From positions 1 through 5,536 of the forward strand of contig QCTA01000045.1 of NCBI GenBank assembly GCA_003211335.1: a stretch of 5,536 bases of DNA, read 5' to 3'. Of this stretch, positions 1 through 5,536 are shown piece after piece (positions within the stretch are counted from its first letter, which is position 1; each line of letters begins with the position of its first letter). The DNA comes from Prochlorococcus sp. AG-670-O11 (lineage in GTDB: Bacteria; Cyanobacteriota; Cyanobacteriia; PCC-6307; Cyanobiaceae). The position numbers and the translations under genes are program-made. The notes under the pieces are model-generated. The model was given only the letters and a program-made list of their open reading frames with translations. It ran no database searches and had not been told where the DNA came from.

Positions 1-95
1 AATGGCTTAAAAAAGTAAATTCAAGACCAAGATTAGGAAGAGCTGTAAGCCTTCAACTAGACATTAATGAGAAGATGAAAGAGTTTTTGATTTAA
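1..95 (+). CDS. C-terminal end of a DUF3067-like conserved hypothetical protein (partial)
   Basis: An open frame enters from the left edge (first whole codon at base 3) and ends with TAA at 93-95, giving 30 residues. It contains the stretch RPRLGRAVSLQLD, which resembles the C-terminal signature I remember for DUF3067 (a short cyanobacterial and plastid family, roughly RPRLGKAVSIPLD near the end). DUF3067 has no function I can state with confidence. In marine Synechococcus I recall a DUF3067 gene beside tatC and petC, which fits its position here. The start codon and most of the gene lie outside the window. Its last 32 bases overlap the 3' end of tatC on the opposite strand. The family call rests on one motif from memory and is moderate; that this is a real coding end is more likely than not, because the motif is specific and no stop interrupts the frame. 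Confidence 0.62.
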   Translation, partial: WLKKVNSRPRLGRAVSLQLDINEKMKEFLI

Positions 96-822
96 GGCTT
101 TCAGATATGTAAGTTAGCCCAGCTCCAACAAAGAATAAAAATATTATGGAAATTGAGAGCAATGACATAGTTAAAGGATCTGTTGAAGGTGTAATTACTG
201 CGGATAAGATTGCAGAGGAAATTACCACTATTTTCCAATTTGATATCATTTTTTCTGTAGTAATAATTCCAAGTGAACCAAGAATAAATTGCAAAACTGG
301 TAATTGAAATGCCACAGCAGTGCTTGACATTAACAATAAAACAAAATCAAAGTATCTCTCTATGGACCATGTTGGTTCAACTATATCAGCTCCAAAATTT
401 ATAAAGAATTTTATTGCCGCGGGAACTAATATCCACCAGGAAAAAAGCAAGCCAAGAAAAAATAATAAACCTGATCCAAAAACAGCCGGTAAAATTAGGT
501 TTTTTTCTTTTTTAGTTAAACCTGGAGAAATAAATAATATTAATTGATAAAAAATGTATGGAATAGAGACGATTATTCCGCTATATCCCGCTACTTTTAT
601 GGCAACAAATAAAAATTCTCCAGGAGCAAGTTGTAATAAATGTATATCACTTGCAGGAATCTCTAAAAAAGAAATTAAAGGCTTAATTATTAAAAAACTA
701 AAAAAAATGCAAATTAATATTGAATAAAAAGAATTTAGTACTCGTTGCCTCAGCTCATCTAAATGATCAGTAAAACTCATCGAATCATAGTTATTATTCT
801 TACTATCTTCTTTCCTCTTCAT
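64..822 (-). CDS. tatC: Sec-independent (twin-arginine) protein translocase subunit TatC
   Basis: TatC is the multispanning receptor subunit of the Tat pathway, which moves folded proteins with an RR signal peptide across the thylakoid and cytoplasmic membranes; in cyanobacteria a key client is the Rieske protein PetC. The 252-residue product has the family hallmarks: the N-terminal cytoplasmic motif HLDELRQR (residues 20-27), a first hydrophobic segment at about 31-53, the block LAPGEFLFVAIKVAGYSG (65-82), the cytoplasmic loop PGLTKKEKN with its conserved acidic residue (E106), FQLPVL (172-177) and TPSTDPLTM (211-219) before the last helices. Six membrane segments are plausible and the length is normal. 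The ATG at 820-822 is used; Met15 just before the conserved motif is a possible alternative. No clear Shine-Dalgarno is visible. It is the last gene of a minus-strand run, and its 3' end overlaps the convergent upstream gene. Confidence 0.96.
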   Translation of the reverse strand: MKRKEDSKNNNYDSMSFTDHLDELRQRVLNSFYSILICIFFSFLIIKPLISFLEIPASDIHLLQLAPGEFLFVAIKVAGYSGIIVSIPYIFYQLILFISPGLTKKEKNLILPAVFGSGLLFFLGLLFSWWILVPAAIKFFINFGADIVEPTWSIERYFDFVLLLMSSTAVAFQLPVLQFILGSLGIITTEKMISNWKIVVISSAILSAVITPSTDPLTMSLLSISIIFLFFVGAGLTYISESLKSKTLSSSH

Positions 823-905
823 TATTGAACTTATTTTATATTTTTGAATAGATCATCATTTATTTTTTTAAAAAAAGCTTAATTTTGATTGTTAGTAGCT
901 AAGAA
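823..905. other. AT-rich spacer between the 86-aa gene and tatC
   Basis: This 83-base gap separates two same-strand genes. It contains a run of seven T followed by seven A (863-876), a perfect but purely AT palindrome next to GCTT, and a short TTAG/CTAA inverted repeat near 891-901. Neither looks like a strong intrinsic terminator, because GC pairs are lacking in the stem. It could hold a tatC promoter, but I cannot pick out a convincing -35/-10 pair. I see no tRNA or small open frame here. Confidence 0.4.
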
Positions 906-1166
906 CTATTTACTTAATTTTGGATTCGTCGGATCAGGTAATAAAAATGGAGGAGCGTCATTTAAAGAAGATTCTCCATAAGTTTCATATTCTCTATAAC
1001 CACCCATTTTCCCATTTGTTTTCATCAAAGCACTTACGAAAGCAAGTAAAAGAAAAACAGTTGGGGCTCCAATAATTAATGCTGCCCCGAATAAGTATCC
1101 TACAATAAATTCTGGGAAACTATGATTACCTAAAAATTCGTGAGTTCCAAGTAGAAAATCTAACAT
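906..1166 (-). CDS. Conserved-looking small membrane protein of unknown function (86 aa)
   Basis: I do not recognise a named family. The product has a short N-terminal part (about 1-17), one long hydrophobic stretch (about 18-48, with GAP at 33-35 that may kink or break it into two short helices) and a hydrophilic tail rich in G, Y, E, N and P (GKMGGYREYETYGESS at 52-67, then PPFLLPDPTNPKLSK to the end). That pattern suggests a single-pass or hairpin membrane protein with an exposed tail. The ATG at 1164-1166 is the natural start, and a perfect TATAAT on the same strand lies 21 bases upstream. It sits between tatC and the RqcH-like gene, near photosystem I genes, so a thylakoid role is possible, but that is only inference from position. 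Composition matches its neighbours, so there is no sign of recent transfer. Confidence 0.8.
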   Translation of the reverse strand: MLDFLLGTHEFLGNHSFPEFIVGYLFGAALIIGAPTVFLLLAFVSALMKTNGKMGGYREYETYGESSLNDAPPFLLPDPTNPKLSK

Positions 1167-1187
1167 TTAACAAAATTATTTTTTCTT

Positions 1188-1193
1188 ATTATA
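1188..1193 (-). promoter_or_regulatory. Candidate -10 box for the 86-aa gene
   Basis: On the minus strand these bases read TATAAT, a perfect sigma-70 -10 hexamer, 21 bases upstream of the ATG at 1164-1166. A start near 1181 would leave a leader of about 15 bases. No good -35 is seen 16-18 bases further upstream, which would fall inside the 3' end of the RqcH-like gene. In DNA this AT-rich such hexamers occur by chance, so confidence is limited. Confidence 0.35.
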
Positions 1194-1195
1194 AG

Positions 1196-2920
1196 CTAAA
1201 TTACTCTTTTAAGAATTTTTTTAATGTAATCTTTTCCTCTTGTAGGATTACCCCAAAGAATTTCTACATTATTGAACGAAACGCAACCAGGACCTCCTTT
1301 TGTTATTTTTTGGAGATCTTTTATATTTACAAGACTTATAGGGACTTTAATATTCATTTTTGCTTTACTAAATAAAGCTGCTAAATCTGCTGATATTTGA
1401 ATGTCTTCATCTGATGGGTTTTGAGATGAAGACTTTAAAACAACATGACTTCCGGGTGATTCTTGTGCATGAAACCAAAGATCCCCTTTTTTTGAAAACT
1501 TAAAACTTATTAGATCATTTTGCCTCATATTTCTTCCTATTTGTATTGTTAAGCCTTTTGGGGTATTTATTTCTATTGGAGATGATTCTAATCCAGATGA
1601 GTTTCTTTTTTGTTCTCTCATATTTTTGATTCTCACATTAAACTCTCGACAAATTTCAGCTTTAATTTCTTCCAGTAAGTTGATTCTGTTTGTTTGATTC
1701 TCATTTTTTAGAGAATTTAAGTTATCCAATAGAGCACTAAATTCTTCTAATCGATCAAGTTTGTTTTTATAAATATCAATCCTTTCTTTAATTAAATTTT
1801 GTGCTCTTTTAAGTTTTTTTGACTTTTTATAAAGCTTTTGGCCTTTGATAATATCTTTTTTTTGTATCTCATGAGTCATGAATATTTTGTCAGCCTTTTC
1901 TTTATATATTCGATAATTTTCTGAGTTTATTAAAAGATCAGATTGCAAATTTAAATTCTTTTTCTCAAGAGTTGTTTGTTTAAATATTATTCCATCAATT
2001 TTTTTTATTAAGGCTTCAATTTTTCTTTGTTTTAAATAAAAATCATAATAATTTTCTAATCCATTAATTTGATCAATATTATTTTTATTATTTATTTCAT
2101 TCTTTAAAAACCAAACTGAATAAAAGAAATTGTTAAAAATTGAGAAATTAAAGTTGTTATTATTGAACCTATTAATCCATATTTTCCAACTTTGGTATAT
2201 CTTTTTTAAGTTGGTTTCACTTATGAAATCAATATTTTTATTCATTATTTGTACACTGCCCAGATTACTAAAAGTCTCAAGTTGCGTTGTTAAAATTGGA
2301 CTTACACCTTGATAAGTATTTATTAAGCAGTATTTAAGTGATTCAGGAACTGAAGAAATAGATTCCTTCCATGTTTCATAAGATTCGATTGGACTAGGCT
2401 CTTTTTTCATGATTTTGGGAGGCTCTGAATAGATAGAGCCTGTAGAAACGGTTCGAAAGCTAGATTGATTAGAATTTATTTGTTTACCAACTGCAATTAT
2501 TTTTTGATTATTATCTAGGTAAAAAATATTACTGTGTTTTCCCATTAATTCAAAAATTAAGTATTTATTTATTTCATCTCCAGGCTTTTTTGCAAATCCA
2601 AATTTAATAACTCTCTCAAATTTATGTTGTTTTATCGTAACTAGAGCCATATATTTCAATCCATATCTTAATTGTTTGGAGAGGGTGCTTTCTGCTCCTA
2701 TTTTTTCAGGCCTATTTATTTTAAGTATTCGTGCAGAATCACTATCCCAAGAAACTTCTATCCAAGTTTGGCTATTTATTCCTCTTAAACAGAATTGAAT
2801 TATATTAGGTTCGGGTTGTTGAGCAGTCTCAAACCTTGATGGTAAAACTTCTTCAGATAAATCATGCAATACAGATTTTATAGATGTAATATCCATTATC
2901 TGAGGTACACCCTTTTGCAT
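1196..2920 (-). CDS. RqcH / fibronectin-binding A-like NFACT protein (ribosome quality control)
   Basis: This 574-residue protein belongs to the NFACT family (FbpA/RqcH in bacteria, NEMF/Rqc2 in eukaryotes). Bacterial RqcH binds obstructed 50S subunits carrying peptidyl-tRNA and recruits alanyl-tRNA to add C-terminal alanine tails that mark the stalled peptide for degradation; the 'fibronectin-binding' name is historical. Visible parts: an NFACT-N-like region (about 10-170) with SRFETAQQPEPN (28-39), KFERVIKFGF (100-109) and FELMGKHSNIFYLD (123-136); a long lysine-, glutamate- and asparagine-rich middle (about 290-430) fitting paired coiled coils; and the C-terminal NFACT-R (DUF814) domain with DLWFHAQESPGSHVVLK (480-496) and KGGPGCVSF (562-end side, about 542-550). 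The usual Asp-Arg pair of the N-terminal domain appears as Glu-Arg (102-103). The ATG at 2918-2920 is chosen; Met9 at 2894-2896 is an alternative. It starts 50 bases from the divergent gmk. Confidence 0.9.
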   Translation of the reverse strand: MQKGVPQIMDITSIKSVLHDLSEEVLPSRFETAQQPEPNIIQFCLRGINSQTWIEVSWDSDSARILKINRPEKIGAESTLSKQLRYGLKYMALVTIKQHKFERVIKFGFAKKPGDEINKYLIFELMGKHSNIFYLDNNQKIIAVGKQINSNQSSFRTVSTGSIYSEPPKIMKKEPSPIESYETWKESISSVPESLKYCLINTYQGVSPILTTQLETFSNLGSVQIMNKNIDFISETNLKKIYQSWKIWINRFNNNNFNFSIFNNFFYSVWFLKNEINNKNNIDQINGLENYYDFYLKQRKIEALIKKIDGIIFKQTTLEKKNLNLQSDLLINSENYRIYKEKADKIFMTHEIQKKDIIKGQKLYKKSKKLKRAQNLIKERIDIYKNKLDRLEEFSALLDNLNSLKNENQTNRINLLEEIKAEICREFNVRIKNMREQKRNSSGLESSPIEINTPKGLTIQIGRNMRQNDLISFKFSKKGDLWFHAQESPGSHVVLKSSSQNPSDEDIQISADLAALFSKAKMNIKVPISLVNIKDLQKITKGGPGCVSFNNVEILWGNPTRGKDYIKKILKRVI

Positions 2921-2970
2921 TATTTCTTGTAATTACTCACCAGCATCTATTTTACTGTAAAAATTTTAAT
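2921..2970. promoter_or_regulatory. Divergent promoter region between the RqcH-like gene and gmk
   Basis: These 50 bases are all that separates two divergent start codons, so elements for both genes must lie here or inside the opposite gene. On the minus strand TAAAAT (2949-2954) matches the -10 consensus at five of six positions, about 28 bases before the RqcH-like ATG. On the plus strand the run upstream of gmk is AT-rich with no -10 that stands out, and no Shine-Dalgarno precedes either gene. Promoter function is inferred from layout. Confidence 0.4.
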
Positions 2971-3525
2971 ATGAAAAATTTAAAAAAACTAATAATTATC
3001 ACTGGCCCTAGTGGAGTTGGAAAAGGTACGGTTGTTAAAGAACTTTTAGATAGAAATAAAGATATTTGGCTTTCTATCTCTGCAACAACAAGAAATCCCA
3101 GAATTGGAGAGAAAGATGGTGAGAATTATTACTTTATAAGTGATGAAAAGTTTAAAGATATGATCGATAAAAAAGAATTTCTTGAATGGGCTCAATTCGC
3201 AGGAAACTATTATGGAACCCCCTTATCGACTGTTAATGAAAAGATTGAAAAAGGATTTATTGTATTACTTGAAATTGAAGTTGAAGGTGCAAAACAAATT
3301 AAAGAAAAGTTCCCAGAAGCTTTATCAATATTTCTTCTCCCTCCAAGCAAAGCAGAATTAGAAAAAAGAATAAGAAATAGAGGTACTGAAAAAGAGGAGG
3401 CAATAGACAGACGACTTATCAGAGCTGACTACGAAATTGCATCCTCAGATGAATTTGATTTTGTATTAACAAATCATGATGTTGATGAGACAGTAAAAGA
3501 AGTTTTCAAAATAATTAAGTCTTGA
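2971..3525 (+). CDS. gmk: Guanylate kinase
   Basis: Gmk transfers phosphate from ATP to GMP to make GDP, an essential cytoplasmic step of purine nucleotide supply. The 184-residue protein shows the P-loop GPSGVGKGT (12-20), the GMP-binding block SATTRNPRIGEKDGENYYF (37-55, with R41, R44 and Y53), FLEWA with E72 and the YYGTP segment (80-84), LLEIEVEGAKQI (99-110) where GMP/Mg-contacting acidic residues sit, and the lid region beginning LPPSKAELEKRIRNRGTEKE. All expected parts are present; it is a little shorter than the E. coli enzyme (about 207), as is common in the family. The ATG at 2971 lies ten codons before the P-loop strand, which is the normal spacing. It reads away from the RqcH-like gene and converges on psaJ, with only 16 bases between the two stops. 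Confidence 0.97.
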   Translation: MKNLKKLIIITGPSGVGKGTVVKELLDRNKDIWLSISATTRNPRIGEKDGENYYFISDEKFKDMIDKKEFLEWAQFAGNYYGTPLSTVNEKIEKGFIVLLEIEVEGAKQIKEKFPEALSIFLLPPSKAELEKRIRNRGTEKEEAIDRRLIRADYEIASSDEFDFVLTNHDVDETVKEVFKIIKS

Positions 3526-3541
3526 AAGTTCTTTTTAAATC

Positions 3542-3676
3542 TCAGCTCATTGGATGAAATAATAAATCAGGAAAAAATCTATTAAATTCAATAATTATTC
3601 CAGCAGTAAGGCTTAGCCAAACTGCGGCAACCACTGGTGCTGACCTGATAAATTTTGTGTTTAAGATTTTGAACAT
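3542..3676 (-). CDS. psaJ: Photosystem I reaction centre subunit IX (PsaJ)
   Basis: PsaJ is a one-helix thylakoid subunit at the edge of photosystem I, contacting PsaF and binding chlorophyll and carotenoid. I translated this 44-residue frame directly from the minus strand: ATG at 3674-3676, TGA at 3542-3544. It begins [20 protein letters not shown], has a hydrophobic helix at about 14-30, and ends with [16 protein letters not shown]. The segment [19 protein letters not shown] is nearly identical to the conserved C-terminal half of PsaJ in other cyanobacteria (TAGILIEFNRFYPDLLFHP from memory), so the identity is firm. It starts 29 bases after the psaF stop on the same strand, the standard psaF-psaJ operon order. 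There is no room for a separate strong promoter, so it is probably co-transcribed with psaF. The gene is short enough to be missed by automated length cut-offs. Confidence 0.96.
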   Translation of the reverse strand: MFKILNTKFIRSAPVVAAVWLSLTAGIIIEFNRFFPDLLFHPMS

Positions 3677-3705
3677 TGGATTTTAAGTTTTTGTGAAATG
3701 ATTTT

Positions 3706-4260
3706 TTATCTAGGGCCATTAAGTGTAATATTATTATCTTTCTCTCTTAAATCTCCGTTTCTCCCTTGCTTATTAGCTAATAAAGGCCATTGAGCGCCTT
3801 TTATAAGGCATTTTTTTGCTAAGTCTAAATCAATAATAATTTCAAGATCTGCAGGGTTCTTAGTCTTCTTTGATTCAATCAAATACTCTCTTCCAGACCA
3901 TCCTATAATTCCTGCAATATAGATAAATAATACTCCAGGAATAAGTAAGTCGCCTTCATGACCTCTATTTAAGAGTGCTCCCCATGGTTCAAGTGGTGGC
4001 CCTATTATTAAATGAGGCAATCCATCATCACCACAAGCTGCTTTGCCATATCTTTCAAATCTTGTGATATCTTTTTGGGTTTTAGCAGAACTTGCTCGTT
4101 CAATAAATTTAGGATTCTCTGAACATGTTGTTAGCGCGGAGGCTGTAAATTCTGTGCTTGCTCTATCTGCATTTAATGCCGGCCCATTAGCAGCTAAAGC
4201 AATTGGGGTTATTCCAAGAAAGAGAAAAACCGAAGTTATAATTGAAAAAAAGAATTTCAT
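3706..4260 (-). CDS. psaF: Photosystem I reaction centre subunit III (PsaF)
   Basis: PsaF is a photosystem I subunit with a lumenal N-terminal domain that lies near the docking site of plastocyanin or cytochrome c6 and a membrane helix beside PsaJ. From the ATG at 4258-4260 the product is 184 residues. A signal peptide (1-23, hydrophobic core then ALA before A24) directs it to the lumen. Two lumenal cysteines (C46, C76) match the conserved pair, followed by DGLPHLI (79-85), a membrane segment around LLIPGVLFIYIAGIIGWSGR (105-124), the stromal EIIIDLDLAKKC (140-151) and WPL (158-160), all PsaF signatures. The loop between LPHLI and LLIP is about nine residues longer than the Synechocystis sequence I remember. 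A TTG three codons upstream (4267-4269) has a better-placed AAGGA (8 bases away); I prefer the ATG because it gives a normal signal peptide, but the TTG cannot be excluded. First gene of the psaF-psaJ pair. Confidence 0.96.
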   Translation of the reverse strand: MKFFFSIITSVFLFLGITPIALAANGPALNADRASTEFTASALTTCSENPKFIERASSAKTQKDITRFERYGKAACGDDGLPHLIIGPPLEPWGALLNRGHEGDLLIPGVLFIYIAGIIGWSGREYLIESKKTKNPADLEIIIDLDLAKKCLIKGAQWPLLANKQGRNGDLREKDNNITLNGPR

Positions 4261-4304
4261 AAGTTGCAATCTTTAATTCCTTTTGATGTTTTAATTAAGA
4301 AATT

Positions 4305-4333
4305 ATTATTAAAATAAAACAGTATCGAATCAA
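4305..4333 (-). promoter_or_regulatory. Candidate sigma-70 promoter of psaF-psaJ
   Basis: On the minus strand TTGATT (4328-4333) and AATAAT (4305-4310) are separated by exactly 17 bases; they match the -35 consensus at four and the -10 at five of six positions. Transcription would start near 4297, leaving a leader of about 36 bases before the psaF ATG. The -35 would lie within eight bases of the divergent tsaD start codon, so the two genes share this spacer. The background is very AT-rich, so this is a candidate only. I do not see a clear HLR1-type (RpaB) direct repeat. Confidence 0.38.
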
Positions 4334-4335
4334 AT

Positions 4336-5406
4336 ATGCAAAAAGTTCTAGCTATTGAAACAAGTTGTGATGAGACTTCTGTTTCCATTGTTTCTAGTAG
4401 TGATGATATTTATAAAATACATTCAAATATTGTTGCATCACAAATTGAAGATCATTCTAAATGGGGAGGAGTGGTGCCAGAACTCGCGGCAAGAAAGCAT
4501 TTAGAGTTACTCCCTTTTGTCCTTGAAGAAGCTCTAGAAGAATCAAAAATAAGTATTGAAGGAATTGATGTTATAGCCTCAACCGTCACACCAGGATTAG
4601 TAGGCTGTTTAAGAGTTGGCTCAATAACTGCAAGATCACTCTGTACTTTATACTCAAAACCTTTCTTAGGGATACATCACTTAGAGGGTCATCTATCTTC
4701 AATATTATTTTCAAAGAATTATCCTAAGCCTCCTTTCTTGACCTTACTTGTTAGTGGTGGACATACTGAATTAATTAAAGTTGGAGAGAGAAGAGAAATG
4801 CAAAGGCTTGGAAGAAGCCATGATGATGCCGCTGGTGAAGCGTTCGACAAGGTTGGAAGGCTATTGGGCCTTAGTTATCCTGGGGGTCCTGCAATTGCGA
4901 AAATTGCTAAAAAAGGTAATGCCTCAAAATTTAATTTACCTAAATGCAAAATCTCCGATAAAAAAGGTGGTTTTTTGAAATATGATTTCTCTTTTAGTGG
5001 TTTAAAAACAGCTGTATTAAGATTGGTTGAAAAAATAAATTTAAATGGGGATGAAATACCAATACCAGATATTGCTGCAAGTTTCGAGAGGGTTGTAGCA
5101 GAGGTCTTGGTAGAGAGGACAATAAAATGTGCAAATGATTATAGTTTAGATAATGTCGTCGTTGTAGGTGGAGTTGCTGCTAACGATACGTTAAGAAAAA
5201 TGATGATTAGTGAAGCATGTAAAAAATCTATTAAAGTTCATTTAGCTCCTATTAATCTTTGCACAGATAATGCGGCAATGATTGGAGCAGCTGCCTTATT
5301 TCGACTCAAATATAAGGTTCATGAAAGTTCTCTTAAATTGGGAATTTCAGGAAGACTTCCTATTGACCAAGCAAATACTCTATATGGAAAAACCCCTCCT
5401 TTCTAA
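4336..5406 (+). CDS. tsaD: tRNA N6-adenosine threonylcarbamoyltransferase TsaD
   Basis: TsaD (formerly Gcp/YgjD, family Kae1/Qri7) transfers the threonylcarbamoyl group from threonylcarbamoyl-AMP to A37 of ANN-decoding tRNAs, making t6A, in a complex with TsaB and TsaE. The 356-residue product has the ASKHA-fold motifs in order: IETSCDET (7-14), GGVVPELAARKHLELL (44-59), the iron-binding HHLEGH (114-119, metal ligands H115 and H119), LVSGGHTEL (138-146), DDAAGEAFDKVGRLLGLSYPGGP (residues 163-185; key residues D163, D164, E168, D171, G183, G184), DFSFSGLKTA (217-226), VVVVGGVAAND (274-284) and LCTDNAAMIG (308-317) with the third metal ligand D311. Length is normal and nothing is missing. The ATG at 4336 is the obvious start, six codons before the first motif. 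It is divergent from psaF, and an Hli gene follows after five bases, so tsaD and hli may be co-transcribed. Confidence 0.97.
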   Translation: MQKVLAIETSCDETSVSIVSSSDDIYKIHSNIVASQIEDHSKWGGVVPELAARKHLELLPFVLEEALEESKISIEGIDVIASTVTPGLVGCLRVGSITARSLCTLYSKPFLGIHHLEGHLSSILFSKNYPKPPFLTLLVSGGHTELIKVGERREMQRLGRSHDDAAGEAFDKVGRLLGLSYPGGPAIAKIAKKGNASKFNLPKCKISDKKGGFLKYDFSFSGLKTAVLRLVEKINLNGDEIPIPDIAASFERVVAEVLVERTIKCANDYSLDNVVVVGGVAANDTLRKMMISEACKKSIKVHLAPINLCTDNAAMIGAAALFRLKYKVHESSLKLGISGRLPIDQANTLYGKTPPF

Positions 5407-5411
5407 AACTA

Positions 5412-5536
5412 ATGAAAAAACAATCCAAAATTGAGCTCAAAGAATCTAAAAAGTTTGTTGATAAACAAGAGCTTAATTTATGGAAAAGAGGTATTACTCC
5501 TCAAGCAGAAATTTGGAATGGAAGAATGGCTACAAT
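5412..5536 (+). CDS. hli: High-light-inducible (Hli / ELIP-like) chlorophyll-binding protein, N-terminal part
   Basis: The frame opens with ATG at 5412-5414, five bases after the tsaD stop, and runs off the window after 41 codons. The N-terminal part is charged (KKQSKIELKESKKFVDKQEL), then LWKRGITPQAEIWNGRMAT leads into the first half of the chlorophyll-binding helix motif; the AExxNGRxA pattern (residues 32-40) is the signature of Hli and light-harvesting-like proteins. Such proteins are small, single-helix thylakoid proteins that bind chlorophyll and carotenoid and protect photosystems or aid pigment-protein assembly under light stress; Prochlorococcus carries many copies. Because the helix is cut off, total length and exact subgroup cannot be told. 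No Shine-Dalgarno is seen in the short gap, so translation may be coupled to tsaD, although Hli genes commonly also have their own light-responsive promoters. Confidence 0.88.
   Translation, partial: MKKQSKIELKESKKFVDKQELNLWKRGITPQAEIWNGRMAT

Noticed and set aside
320..547. A 75-codon plus-strand open frame inside tatC
   Set aside because: It lies wholly antisense to a clear tatC, has low-complexity Lys/Asn/Ile content expected from AT-rich antisense DNA, and shows no domain or start signal.
863..876. T7A7 palindrome as an intrinsic terminator
   Set aside because: The stem would contain only A-T pairs with no loop, which is unlikely to terminate; it is better seen as compositional noise in AT-rich DNA.
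2130..2312. A 60-codon plus-strand hydrophobic frame inside the RqcH-like gene
   Set aside because: Its Leu/Ile/Phe richness comes from reading Asn/Lys-rich codons of the real gene in antisense; nothing supports expression.
4043..4276. A 77-codon plus-strand frame antisense to psaF
   Set aside because: psaF is unmistakable on the other strand, and this frame has no family features.
4781..4978. A 65-codon frame inside tsaD in another plus-strand frame
   Set aside because: It is an out-of-frame shadow of the conserved TsaD core.
1..5536. Mobile element, CRISPR array, phage or defence system
   Set aside because: I saw no terminal inverted repeats, spaced direct repeats, integrase or transposase motifs, and base composition and gene content are uniform core-genome type throughout.

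Overview
The window reads as core chromosome from a marine picocyanobacterium, most likely high-light-adapted Prochlorococcus. The evidence is very AT-rich DNA with A/T-ending codons, short spacers, and a set of photosynthesis genes (psaF, psaJ, a high-light-inducible protein, thylakoid tatC) packed between housekeeping genes. The gene order tatC / small membrane protein / RqcH (FbpA-like) / gmk / psaJ-psaF / tsaD / hli matches what I remember for Prochlorococcus. The organism call is inference from content and order, not a database match.

Layout, left to right. (1) Bases 1-95 (+) hold the last 30 codons of a gene that looks like the DUF3067 family; its 3' end overlaps the 3' end of tatC. (2) A minus-strand block of three genes follows, in transcription order rqcH/fbpA-like (2920-1196), an 86-residue membrane protein of unknown function (1166-906), and tatC (822-64). 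A perfect TATAAT hexamer lies just upstream of the 86-residue gene. (3) A 50-base divergent spacer separates rqcH from gmk (2971-3525, +). (4) gmk converges on the minus-strand photosystem I pair psaF-psaJ (4260-3706 and 3676-3542); psaJ has only 44 codons and is easily missed. (5) A spacer of about 75 bases drives psaF leftward and tsaD (4336-5406) rightward. (6) Five bases after tsaD a high-light-inducible (Hli) protein starts and is cut by the window end.

Functionally, PsaF and PsaJ are neighbouring subunits of photosystem I, TatC moves folded proteins such as the Rieske protein into or across the thylakoid membrane, and the Hli protein protects the photosynthetic apparatus. Gmk (nucleotide synthesis), TsaD (tRNA t6A modification) and the RqcH-like protein (rescue of stalled ribosomes) are housekeeping. 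I see no mobile element, CRISPR array, tRNA, rRNA or prophage, and no stretch over 300 bases without a gene. I found no convincing novel system; the points worth a second look are overlaps, start-site ambiguity, shared promoter space, a substituted motif in the RqcH homologue and the unknown membrane protein.
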